From: Phallusia fumigata
Lineage: Eukaryota > Chordata > Ascidiacea > Phlebobranchia > Ascidiidae
Length of the DNA: 25,866 bases
Assembly (NCBI GenBank): GCA_008931825.1
Contig: QXVZ01012869.1
Coordinates: forward strand, 1-25,866
Direction of reading: 5' to 3'
The notes under the pieces are model-generated. The model made no database searches and was not told where the DNA came from. It worked only from the letters and a program-made list of their open reading frames with translations. Below, in pieces: positions 11,367 through 21,900 of the stretch; position 1 is the stretch's first letter, and every line of letters begins with the position of its first letter. Both the position numbers and the translations under genes were made by a program.

Positions 11367-11720
11367 GAATATTAAAATATTTTACACAACAACATTTTTC
11401 AAAACTCTTAAAAAGTCACGTGACACTTAAGGCGAAAGTGTTAATTAGAATACTTTATCTAAATCAACTTTTAACACAATTCTGCGGTTGTTATGTATCT
11501 CGTGACTATTTTCCCTTTTAGTCTAAATTGTGTTACGTTCGGTCATTTGACCCAACATTTAGGAACAAAACACACGGTATTTATGCACCTGCTGTATTAC
11601 CATGTACAGTGAAATATAAAATAAGGCAGTTTAACAAATTGTAAAGCGTTGTTTGTTTAATAACAATAGCTTCATATCTCGGCGCAAATGAGGACCTTGA
11701 GCGCATTTGGCCATCACAAA
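11224..11720. repeat. Left copy of 497-base segment flanking the gap
   Basis: Matches 12851-13347 with a few substitutions (cagcacacctc versus cagcaggcctc, gctgccac versus gctgtcac). It stops exactly at the first N. The right copy continues past the equivalent point into the last exon of the CUB-domain gene, so 11720 is a contig end, not a biological border. Confidence 0.85.
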
Positions 11721-12197
11721 NNNNNNNNNNNNNNNNNNNNNNNNNNNNNNNNNNNNNNNNNNNNNNNNNNNNNNNNNNNNNNNNNNNNNNNNNNNNNNNN
11801 NNNNNNNNNNNNNNNNNNNNNNNNNNNNNNNNNNNNNNNNNNNNNNNNNNNNNNNNNNNNNNNNNNNNNNNNNNNNNNNNNNNNNNNNNNNNNNNNNNNN
11901 NNNNNNNNNNNNNNNNNNNNNNNNNNNNNNNNNNNNNNNNNNNNNNNNNNNNNNNNNNNNNNNNNNNNNNNNNNNNNNNNNNNNNNNNNNNNNNNNNNNN
12001 NNNNNNNNNNNNNNNNNNNNNNNNNNNNNNNNNNNNNNNNNNNNNNNNNNNNNNNNNNNNNNNNNNNNNNNNNNNNNNNNNNNNNNNNNNNNNNNNNNNN
12101 NNNNNNNNNNNNNNNNNNNNNNNNNNNNNNNNNNNNNNNNNNNNNNNNNNNNNNNNNNNNNNNNNNNNNNNNNNNNNNNNNNNNNNNNNNNNNNNNN
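11721..12197. other. Assembly gap of 477 N
   Basis: Unsequenced. Open frames that run through it (including the long minus frame 11631-12767) are only real on the 12198-12767 side. Confidence 1.
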
Positions 12198-12767
12198 TTG
12201 ATGTTGTTTTTTAAGGTAGTGGAAAAGCTTATAGCGAATAGCTGTCAGATCTTCATTTATGTAAACTTTTTTATGACGAAGCTGCTTTTTCTTTTGCATG
12301 AATTCCTGTCTTTTTTTAAAGGATGTAAACCGCACAATGATGGGACGGGCTTTTCCTTCACGTTTTTTCCCCAGCCGGTGTGATCTTTGAATGTCTGCTG
12401 ATTGTAGATCTATGGATAGCTGCTTGGCTATTTGAATTGCCTGCAATTCTCCATCCTCAGTTGATTCTTCGCTTTCTGTTATGCCATATATTCGAATATT
12501 TTCGCGCCGTCCATACTGCTCTAGTTTATCCAGTTTATAAGCATATGTGTGCAGTTCATTTTTTAACACTTCATTTTCTTCTTTGTAGTTTTTTAGTTCT
12601 GCTTTTGTCGTTCTTAAGTCATTTCTTAGTTGCTTTACCTCCATTTGTGTTTCATTTGTACTTTCTTTTATAACCTCAATACTTTCTTGTACTTTTTCCA
12701 AAATGTGTAATTTCAGTTTCATTGCTTTTAATTCCAATAAAATCTCTTTTACTTGTTGAGTAGTCAT
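12198..12767 (-). CDS. LINE ORF1-type RNA-binding protein, C-terminus lost in gap
   Basis: 190 residues from ATG at 12767. Residues about 1-90 are Lys/Glu/Leu-rich with heptad spacing, predicted coiled coil. Then comes QYGRRENIRIYGI, the usual start of the ORF1p RNA-recognition fold, and further on SHRLGKKREGKARPIIVRF and INEDLTAIRYKL, typical of the L1 ORF1/transposase-22 group. In that family the protein trimerises and coats element RNA as a chaperone. The frame is intact as far as it can be read, so the copy may be young. The reading beyond 12198 is only Ns and should not be translated. Confidence 0.8.
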
Positions 12768-12850
12768 TATGTACAGTGTTACTTAAATAACCTTATTCCT
12801 TATTCAAATAGAATGTTATGACAAATTGTAAACGCGTTTAATGTGTTTGT
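12198..12850 (-). mobile_element. LINE (non-LTR retrotransposon) fragment with ORF1
   Basis: Minus-strand element, 5' end near 12850, running into the gap. It is bounded at 12850/12851 by sequence that in the left contig is continuous with other DNA (11223/11224), so this is a candidate insertion border. About 83 bases of leader precede the ORF1 start at 12767. The 3' part, ORF2 and any target duplication are hidden in the gap or absent. Confidence 0.7.
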
Positions 12851-13347
12851 CCAAGTGTTTTAAAGACTTCTTTGGCGAGCAATTAAGTGGTCCCTCTGCC
12901 AGCAGGCCTCGGGCATGCACAATAGAAAAGCTCCTTAAACCGGACAAAAACGCAAAAATATTCAATGCTGTCACTTTAGGGCAAAACTTTTAGGAATATT
13001 AAAATATTTTACACAACAACATTTTTCAAAACTCTTAAAAAGTCACGTGACACTTAAGGCGAAAGTGTTAATTAGAATACTTTATCTAAATCAACTTTTA
13101 ACACAATTCTGCGGTTGTTATGTATCTCGTGACTATTTTCCCTTTTAGTCTAAATTGTGTTACGTTCGGTCATTTGACCCAACATTTAGGAACAAAACAC
13201 ACGGTATTTATGCACCTGCTGTATTACCATGTACAGTGAAATATAAAATAAGGCAGTTTAACAAATTGTAAAGCGTTGTTTGTTTAATAACAATAGCTTC
13301 ATATCTCGGCGCAAATGAGGACCTTGAGCGCATTTGGCCATCACAAA
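12851..13347. repeat. Right copy of 497-base segment flanking the gap
   Basis: Counterpart of 11224-11720. Being contiguous with the CUB-domain gene's last exon, this copy holds that gene's 3'UTR region, including ATTAAA on the minus strand at 13288-13283, about 70 bases past the stop. Confidence 0.85.
13283..13288 (-). terminator. Possible poly(A) signal ATTAAA for the CUB-domain gene
   Basis: The commonest variant poly(A) hexamer, on the minus strand, 69 bases downstream of the stop codon at 13357-13359. Confidence 0.4.
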
Positions 13348-13356
13348 TTTGGCACT

Positions 13357-16300
13357 TTAGGGGGGGGCAGGGGGAATCCCATTTTGTTCGCTAGTTGAAG
13401 CTGCAGTGACTGCTGTAACAGAGTTTTGCGCTGTTGATTGCCCAGCGTAGCTTGACGGTAAGCTGTCTTTTGGTTGCGAAACAGTGCTTATGGTTGGGTA
13501 ATTGCTGTTCGAGGCTGTTGCAGTGTGTTCCAAAGTGCTGCTGTCAAGTTTTGCACGGGGGATTATTTGCAAACGCGGAAACGAGCGTTCATCCAAACTT
13601 TCGCTGAAGTAATCAGGTCGCCGGCATGATGGTAAAGGGTAATGCTTGTAATTCTTCGGGTAGCAATTGTTGTATTGCGATGCAGTGCGTCTAAGTTCTT
13701 TGTTTCTCGGATCCGTGTGATAAAAGAGACTAGAGTTTCGCAGGAGTTTCGACTTTTCCGAAGAATGTCGCTTGAGCGGTTTACGACCGGATTTCAGCCG
13801 TTTCGACTCAACTTCTCTCAGCGACCGTAGCTTTTTGTCACACCTTGAGCAGTACGATGAGCAATATACAAGGTTGTAATCGCTGTGGCAATGTGGCTCG
13901 TCTTTGCTTAACGTTGTGAAAACATTCGACATGGAAGATGCACCTTGTTTTGTGCTTTGCCTCATAAGCCTATTTCCAACAAGTTGACATTCTGAGTCGT
14001 TTCCAAATGATGTTGTGGTAGCTGTGGATAGGCAAGCAGTGCTTCCGTATGCATGGTGATCGCAATGTCCGTTCATGTTCGGCATTGAGGACCTAAACAC
14101 TTGCCTCCTTTTGGGTCTTCGGTGTTCGCAGCAGGCACTTATCGCCCATAGGACAAGCAATCCGATTAATATGACACCCAAAGCAATGCACACATAGGCG
14201 ACTGTCGCAGTTATAGGCGTCATCGCTGAGAACTGTTTTGGGTCTTTTAATCCGTTCAGCACCAAGTTTTGTGCTGCGGTCTGTGTATGAGAGGTCTCCA
14301 TTCTAAACGCCGCCAAGTGGAATCGATTGATCGATGTTTTCTTTCCTAAAGAATGTGAACATTTGAAAAGGATTGTCCACTTGTTAAAGAAGTAAATAAA
14401 AAAATTATTGCATAGCACTGCAAATATTCATTTACACATATAAGTCCAAAAAGGTACAAGTACAGTGAAACGCTTTTCAAACATTAGTGATGTTTGTACA
14501 CAGCACTGTTTGTATACATATATATATCCCAGCGTTTAAAAACATATTTTTTTGTCCGGCATATTGGAATGCTGCGCTTTAACTTAACATAAGAAAGGGC
14601 CCTCATAGTTTAAACATTCTAGTACTACAGTAAGCATTATTTTTTCCGTTTTTTTAAATTGTACTCACCTATCGTTACACCAAATGTATGCGGAAAAAAT
14701 AACCAAAATTCCACAACTTATTCCAGTAAATGCGATGATTGCTGTTTGCCAATTCTTAAGAGTTGATCTGCAAATGTTCATTAAGTTTTTATGTTGGCTT
14801 TAACGACTATGAATGTCTTTTCCACGCTTAATGAATGGACGATGGAGGGTTGCAGCACTACCACGTAACAAACAAAATATATCGGCTAATTTAAAAAGGT
14901 TTGAAGCTTGATCTTTTGGGTCTTACGAGTTATATCCAACAAGAATGCCTTGGCCTAATCTACAAAGATACTTTGATTCGATCATACCCAAAACCCCACT
15001 CTAATTCATTTTCTTAACAATTAACAAAAGAACGAGTAAAAGGTAAATCCAACCTAAAGTCACTGTCTGACTGTAAAACTTCATGGTGAATTACATTGCT
15101 AAATATTGCTGTTTTTAAAAACTTTACGTTTTGGGGGCGGGGTTACCGATGATGTCAAATGGGGTCATCTGCTACAGTGCACAACCTTAGATACCCATTA
15201 ATCATGTCCGCAACTTTGAGGAAATTTAAACGACTTTTTTGGCCACATGAGAGAAACAAATCGGCGTTAGACAGAAAAAGTAGAAAAACAAATTAAAAAA
15301 GAGTGAAAACAACATGTGTCCCCGTCATAGAAGGGAATCCATAATAATAGTTAATTCAAACTGACCGTCTTAAATTTTCGCTAATTTCGGCTTGGTTTTT
15401 GGTGGGCCGGTATTTTCCGTTTTTGCTTTCCACGAAAGATTCACTCTCTTGTGGTTGTCCAGCGGCGGTTTCTGATTCAGGAAAAGTATTCCGCGTAGCG
15501 TTTACAGTGGCAGTAACTCCCTGATGATTCGTTTTTTGGTTTAATCTACTGATACTTTGTAGTTTTCCATCAAAAAGCTTGCCTTTAGAATCTGTAAATT
15601 AAGCCCATAAGTAATGTTTCAATGTAGCCTACACGTTTCTCTCAAAACAGCCTTCAAAATTAACCTGTAGTCTGTGCCTGCGTCGTCGATTTAAATGTTG
15701 CTTCTGTCGTGAGGTGCCTTGTTGTCAGTGATGGATTGGGCAGCTTGAGTTTACTTTTTCGCGTAACTAAAACAAAGGATCGCTGTGTGGGGATTAAATT
15801 ACGTCATATTCGACTTAATCCATAGGTAATCTCTCTTGCTGCCAAACGCTGCCTGTGGCTTCTTCAAACCGCTAACGAGGCAGGACAGCAGTTGAAATGT
15901 CTGTAGACTTTACATGTCAAAATATGGAATTATGACGACGGGGAATGTACATGAAAACTTACTTCGGTAAGCCAATCGAAATCCGGCGTCCTCTCCCGTG
16001 CTGTCACTTCGAAATTGAACTTTTACAGCTCCTTTCGACTTCCAAATTGTACTGCTTTCCTGACAAACGCGGTGTTTTGTCCCGTTGCTAGATGTGGAAA
16101 TCTCCAAGTAATCAAACCTATTTCACATAAAAGTTGAAATGAAACATGGAAATGTGTTTTTGTAAAGTCTCGCTTGAAAAATGTGTATTGTATTAACACA
16201 TAATTTTGGCATAAACAGCAATTCAGCAACTCAACAACAAATATTGGACTCGTTCACATGCACGACTTTTCACGCCTAAAGCGGATTAGTTTGAGGTTCA

Positions 16301-16938
16301 ACTGGTGACGTTTATTGACTAACCGTTACAAATACGTAAAAACTGCTTTTTGGCTGATAAAAAAACTAAGCAATTACATGCAACTGTTAGATTCTTCTAG
16401 TTGTATATCCACAAACGTCAGTTGGATTTCATCATCAGGGTGGTTTGCTTGAATAATCCAACTACAATGTAGATTTGCAGGATACCTCAGCGGGTAGTTT
16501 GGAGACTCGACGATTCCTTCAAAATAAACACGTCTCAAATGAGCCAGTAGAGATTGTAATAGCAGTAAACACGCACAAAAACTAACCCCGCAAGCGGTTG
16601 TCTATCACTCCCCCACACGAATTTGTACTTGAGTCTGCTCTTAGTTTCGAATCACGTTCAAGTGCTGGTGGCCCTGTACAAAAAAAATCTTACTAATTGA
16701 AGCAGCCTCTCTATGTTGTGTATAATTGCTAGTGCCTGCTTGTCCAATGTTGGCCGGTGTCAAGAGGCTACGGTTCCGCTCTTATTTAATTACTGCTTGT
16801 GAATGTAGCCTGGCAGCAACGTGTAGCCCTTGGTTATACACAACTACAGATTCAACACAGTGATGTTCTTATTCTATTACCTGCCATGCACATTGTGGCG
16901 TAACAAAGCGAAGTCATCAACATCGACAATCCTTGCAT
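13357..16938 (-). CDS. CUB-domain transmembrane protein, complete, family unassigned
   Basis: Exons (minus): 16938-16881, 16673-16587, 16516-16378, 16117-15963, 15766-15665, 15591-15366, 14767-14669, 14302-13357; total 1812 bases, 603 residues. All joints are in phase with GT/AG borders. Residues 1-19 form a signal peptide (MQGLSMLMTSLCYATMCMA). A CUB domain spans about 38-146: SCGGVIDNR, GIVESPNYPLRYPANLHCSW, CMFDYLEIS, VKVQFRSDSTGEDAGF, with the four expected cysteines. Then come a Thr-rich stretch (TTRHLTTEATFKSTTQAQTT) and a Ser/Glu-rich stalk to about 255. A hydrophobic segment in exon 7 (about 264-284) and a second in exon 8 (about 322-346) are followed by CCEHRRPKRRQ and a 250-residue Ser/Arg-rich tail ending PPAPP. 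The tail contains LRRTAS, a PKA-like site. It is probably a surface receptor or adhesion protein. CUB domains usually bind protein ligands. I know no named homologue with this layout. Confidence 0.85.
14669..14767 (-). CDS. Membrane-segment exon of the CUB gene, possible cassette exon
   Basis: Exactly 99 bases with identical entry and exit phase, so inclusion or skipping both keep the frame (RR|STLKNW... or RR|METSH...). It encodes STLKNWQTAII, then a hydrophobic run to AYIWCNDR. Acceptor tttgcag and donor gtgagta are both strong. Skipping leaves one membrane segment and an ordinary type I topology; inclusion gives two. Confidence 0.75.
14770..15365 (+). repeat. CUB-gene intron with a dispersed repeat copy (15060-15350)
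   Basis: From about 15115 the intron carries 'ttttgggggcggggttacc', 'acagtgcacaaccttagata' and 'gagtgaaaacaacatgtgtc', a copy of the dispersed repeat in plus orientation. No coding signal in the remainder. Confidence 0.55.
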
Positions 16939-17110
16939 TACTAATGTATTTGTGTGGTGGCCTCTGAGACTATTTATTCGCAACTGACGCGCAATTTAGC
17001 TTATATTTTAAACTGAAATTTCCTCAAGTGTTTTTTCAGGTAAAACTTACTTTGGGCAATTGAATATGGAAGCGTCATAAGCAAAAGTAACACTCACCAT
17101 TCAAGCATAG

Positions 17111-17362
17111 GGTCACTCGACGGTTTTTTGTGAATCTTGAGTGGCCCAATTCATCAGTAAGTGACTTTTCACTGACTTTCAACAGTTACAAGAAAGACTC
17201 AAATATGTTATAAGCGGAATACCACAGCTGGATAACGAAGGCAACAACGTAGTTTCCCCGACACCTTTGTGTACGTTTATACAGAATGCCTTCAATGAAT
17301 GCCAGGCACTGGAGTACATGAAGGACGAAGCATTTGCGACTCGCTTATTATCAAGCACATAA
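17111..17362 (+). CDS. Terminal exons of an unidentified plus-strand gene
   Basis: The last exon, 17186-17362, follows a strong acceptor (tttcaacag) and reads 58 codons to TAA: it starts LQERLKYVISGIPQLDNEGN and ends ECQALEYMKDEAFATRLLSS. AATAAA follows at 17458. A preceding 46-base exon at 17111-17156 (acceptor catag, donor gtaagtg) joins in phase and would add RRFFVNLEWPNSS; it is less certain. The composition looks like a soluble globular protein, but I cannot name it. Further upstream exons would have to lie at or left of the CUB-gene start (16938) on the opposite strand. The minus frame over the same bases looks like a shadow. Confidence 0.55.
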
Positions 17363-17457
17363 GTGGTTATTATACGCCTTCGCATCCGCCACTGAGCCTC
17401 GCCACTTGTGCGCGCAATTGTAAGGCAATTATAACAAGGCATTATAAGCTCCGATTT

Positions 17458-17463
17458 AATAAA
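17458..17463 (+). terminator. Poly(A) signal AATAAA after the unidentified plus-strand gene
   Basis: Canonical hexamer 96 bases past the stop codon at 17360-17362, suitable spacing for a short 3'UTR. Confidence 0.5.
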
Positions 17464-18424
17464 AACATAAACCCGGGAGTTACGGCAAAAACTGATGCGT
17501 CACAACCACAGGCGTCGATTTTTGCCATAATATTTTGTGTGGGTGCTGATTTATAAGTATCGTAATCAGGTTAATAATAAGGTATGTCCTGCCAGTAGTT
17601 TTATGACATCATTGTAACAGCTCAATAGCAAAGTTTGCGACATTCGTTATAATCTCATAACAGCAAACAAAAATACGTCCGAACGCTGCTACAGATTATT
17701 TGTTGCGTAACATGGGCATTATTACTTTTTGCGTTTTCTTACGTAGTGAAATGCTGTCCAATCACATCGTACGATAGCATGTTTAGTGTGACACAAACAA
17801 ATTATTTTTCCTGTCGCTCGCTTTGTGGTTGATGTTTGTTACAAAAAAGGATTTTGCAGCACATTTTTTTCTATCTTTGTCACCTAAAAAGTCACGTGGT
17901 AACAAGCTGCCCAATCCCACCACTTTTGTTTTAACTTGACAGTCGCCAAACGGCGATGTTTAAGATAACGTTGGCTGAAACGTATATTTTTAGTAATGCG
18001 GTATATTAAATGTTTTGCCATTGACCTTGCAATACATTTTGGTTGACAGCAGTGGTCTGACACCAGTCCCTGCGTTACCTCGGTTGTAAAACTTGTCAAT
18101 CACTCCCTTCGCTGTGCCGACTGGTGTTCAGGGTAGAACAACAAGGGTAAAAACACGTTTTTGACGCTATCCGTGGCCATTTCAAAGCTCTTTACGCTTA
18201 AAATTTTGCCGATTAATTTTTTTATGAAAAGAAAAATCCCCATTTTAAGTGCACAAGGGGTTTTGAAATTAGTGAACCCAACCAAATACAAAAAAGGATT
18301 GTAAATGCTTGTAAGGCATTCCAGGCAAACTTGGGAGTCTTCCAGGCAAACTAGAAGTCGATAGACAGAAAAACTGAAACTCCCTTTGGAAGGAGCCAAA
18401 AGGCCCATTATCTGAGGGCAAATA

Positions 18425-18739
18425 GAGAGAGACCGACGGAAAGTAAATAAAGCAGTTACGTGAAGTCTTTGACAAACCTACTATTTTTCGTGTCACAAAT
18501 ACTGTTTATTGAGGTAATACTTTCATTTGCACCAAATTTTACAATCATGCAACCACTATTTGAAGAAAAATTTCAATTGATNGAGAGAGACCGACGGAAA
18601 GTAAATAAAGCAGTTACGTGAAGTCTTTGACAAACCTACTATTTTTCGTGTCACAAATACTGTTTATTGAGGTAATACTTTCATTTGCACCAAATTTTAC
18701 AATCATGCAACCACTATTTGAAGAAAAATTTCAATTGAT
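18425..18739. repeat. 157-base tandem duplication around single n at 18582 (assembly joint)
   Basis: Bases 18425-18581 and 18583-18739 appear identical and meet at the n. Same pattern as the other four single-n joints. Confidence 0.85.
18663..18668 (-). terminator. Possible poly(A) signal AATAAA for galactokinase
   Basis: Minus-strand canonical hexamer about 300 bases past the galactokinase stop. It lies in the duplicated block, so a second copy is at 18505-18510. Confidence 0.3.
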
Positions 18740-18851
18740 GCACTAAAAAATTGAGTAACGCACCTACACTTGATGCACTAAAAAATTGAGTAACGCACGA
18801 AGAAAAATTTCAATTGATGCACTAAAAAATTGAGTAACGCACCTACACTTG
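18720..18851 (+). repeat. Nested short tandem repeat
   Basis: The unit 'tgatgcactaaaaaattgag' + 'taacgcac' occurs three times. Two copies are preceded by 'gaagaaaaatttcaattga' and two are followed by 'ctacacttga', giving an A-B-B-A-B pattern. It directly adjoins the assembly duplication at 18582, so copy number should be checked in reads. Confidence 0.8.
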
Positions 18852-18970
18852 AATTTTCATGCAGACAGTCTCATAAAATTTGTATCATAAAATTTAGCGT
18901 GAAATTTAGCACACGTAAATTATTGCTTGCTACGCGTTTTACCAAAATATTTTACTGATTGAAAATAGGA

Positions 18971-21900
18971 TTACAACTCTCTGGCTCCTCCTGACGGCGA
19001 TGCAACATAAAAGGTGGCTGTTCCCTGGTACTGTGCCTAAAACAGAAATGTGCTTTTTGACATTCATCTATCGTTTCTATTAACAACGTAAGTCCGTTTA
19101 TTCTATTTAACTATGGTGATGCGTCGCAAAAGTAGTCAGTTTCAATAAGCTACAACTATAGTTTTGGGGGTAAAGTACCAAAAAACAAATAACAAGCAGC
19201 CCCAAAAGCATTCCTTTTTGTGACCTACTGCTACAGAAGAAGAGTTTTACAGCAAAGCCACAAAAGAACACATTGTATCAAAGAGCTTACTTACCTGTAT
19301 AGCTGACACAACGTTTTGTACTTGGTCAGCCTGTAACAATGTCACAGTACATCCACCGAAACCCCCTCCAGTCATCCTGCTTCCATACACACCGCTACAT
19401 TGCATTGCTAATTCCACCAGTTGATCCAATTCCTTGCAGCTTACCTCGAAGTCATCACTAAAACAGGTGGCGATATAGTTAGGCAGAAGGGTGGATTTCC
19501 CACATTGGCATTTCACATACACACCCTAAACAGTATTTGCCACATACACGGTACACCATTTCTTATTTAAACTTTGGATATATATTTTAAAACTGCTTTA
19601 TATTGGTTTCTCATTTCTTTAACCATTTATAACAGGATTGATTCTGCAAGCATAAACACATGGGCCCAACACATTCGGCTTGGCCCAATATCCCATTTTT
19701 AATTTGATATCAGTACTCGATATTTCACACAAAAGGTACTGCGTTCTGATCCGGTGCGTAGCTTACACTGCTTGAACACACAAAAGGATCCAAAAATTAA
19801 CAGTTGAAAGCCAAGAGATAAATTGGTTGCAAATATTTTTAAATTACGTTATGGCTTCTACAGTTTGACGTTTGGCTTGTCCGTAACCTACCAGCAAAAC
19901 AAATCAAATTTGATAAATGTGAAATCGTGCTCCATAATTACTTGCCTGGGCCCGTGGCTTCTCCAAATCACTTAACTGTACATTAAGGTAGGTGATAAAA
20001 ACTGCCAAGGCGTGTGCCAGTTGCCACAAAGGATGTGTTACATACGGACACTTTACGATATGTAACATTGTTACTCGTTCTTGGCATTTCTATCTATTTT
20101 AGTATTTCATTTCGTTTTGACGGAAATAATTTTGTAACGGAAGTTTTCGATCTTTGTGATGTTTTCCTCACATACTTTACGGTTGTTTTAGCACCAAAAA
20201 CAATATCTTTTTGGGTGAACCGCAAAAACAACGATCAAATCATCAAGGTTGTTTTAGCACCAAAAACAATATTTTTTTGGGTGAACCGCAAAAACAACGA
20301 TCAAATCATCAAGGTATAATATAGTGGGTATAATCCGCACTCAACCTTCCTGTATAATGCGCGTTAGCGTAAAAAACGTTCTATGTTTTGGAAGCCGACG
20401 GGGTAAACATTGGGGCTATGGGGTCAAACAAAACAAACGGTAAATTGACCAAATATTTTATGCCAAAAGTACATGTTCAAACCTGCAGAGGAAAAAAAAC
20501 AAAAACAGAGTGACTATATCTACCATGTGAAAGTTTTATTTAAACCAGGGGTCTCAAACTCAAATGTCTTCGCGGGCCGAGTAAAAACTTTGAAGTAACT
20601 CCGCCGCACTATGGAAAGTTTTGTTGTAATTTTGCAGTGTCAAACACTTCGCTTGCTCTTTTATTAGTATGTTACTGCGCTTAGGTTATTTGCACTGCGT
20701 TTTAAATTTATTATATACAGCTATCACGCTTCTTTAATACCGATAGACCAAAACAAAAATATAGCCAAGTGGAAGAATCAGCTGTGCAGCCATCTTTAAA
20801 GACCAATTTACAAGGGACAATGGCACTTCAGTGACGCAACAATCGCAATCATTCAGGGCTTGTACACCTTTCTCCCTTAAAACCTTGCATCTATTTCTAG
20901 CTATTTGTACTTTGAAATAAATGTATCATGTTGGCTGGCTAGGCACTTTAATCAGCCCCAAGCGAAACAAGTCAAATGAACTTTCAAAATGCTTCGCGGG
21001 CCGCACAAAAAGACGTGGCGGGCCGCGTGTTTGAGACCCCTGATTTAAACCCTACAAACAGTTCATTCCAAAAGTGCATGAACAAGCTTCTCGGAAATAG
21101 TTTACCATTTGGGGGCTAGCGGGGTAACCTATGGGGTTAATCGAAATGGATGACACACCACCATGACCACATCTACCAGCTGTGAAAGTTTTAACCAATT
21201 CCTTCAATCATTAAATCCCCAAAGTAAGTGGACAGGCTGCAGGAAAGACAAAAAACGAACAGAGCGTTCGTCATTTTCACTAACCATTGTGAATTATATT
21301 CCCCTGGGCCAACCTAATTATTCGTATTACATTGAGTGACTTAAACTGCCTATTTTTCTAGTGTGTCACAATCAGTTTAGTTCGGAGATCATGTGCCACT
21401 TGTGGGCTGTGACAAGTTTGTAAGTTGCTGCTGAGTTTAAAGTACTGCGTTGTAATGTGAAGGCAAAAATTTAACTGGAAATAAATGCGTGCCGTTTTTC
21501 GTATCGATACCGGACTCAGTGATATTGTTTACCTACCTAAGTGAGTTGCATTCTTGAAAGTTGAAGTACTAACCCCCGTTGCAAAACAGTTGGCAATATT
21601 GATTAGTTTGGCGTTTTTGTTGCGATAACGTTGTATTTGTGCTTTCGTTTTTCTTGCACAGAAAAACGGTATTTACCAGAATTTGACCACGCGAATAAAG
21701 TGATTTGTTAGGAACCTGATGCCCGTGGCGTTTTCATGTAGCCTTGGGGACGCTTTGCGTGGTCAGGATGCGCAAAAGAAAGTGTCACACAGAGTGAAAA
21801 CAATATGTGCCCACTTCATGGTAGAGTACTCTAAATCACAGCTTGTTTTTACAAAAGCTGAACGACTGCCAAGCAGTCCGGAGTGAATGTCTGTTTTATG

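Larger units (their letters stand above)
17464..18970. other. Region between convergent genes, no gene recognised
   Basis: Lies between the 3' end of the plus-strand gene and the 3' end of galactokinase. Open frames of 70-100 codons on the minus strand lack splice context and family signatures. It contains the duplicated segment at the n (18582), short tandem repeats at 18720-18850, and a minus-strand AATAAA at 18668-18663 that could end the galactokinase mRNA. Confidence 0.5.

Noticed and set aside
11688..12383. Plus-strand frames of 164-231 codons across the gap
   Set aside because: Composed mainly of N; no coding evidence.
11631..12767. 378-codon minus open frame
   Set aside because: Two thirds of it is a run of N; only 12198-12767 is real LINE ORF1 sequence.
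17054..17096. Minus-strand hydrophobic peptide VLLLLMTLPYSIAQ as the signal-peptide exon of the CUB gene
   Set aside because: It would splice in phase, but there is no suitable start codon. The exon 16938-16881 has an ATG, a full signal peptide and correct phase.
20014..20319. 101-codon plus frame containing the 66-bp repeat
   Set aside because: No in-frame ATG before the repeat and no splice support; the apparent length comes from the duplication.
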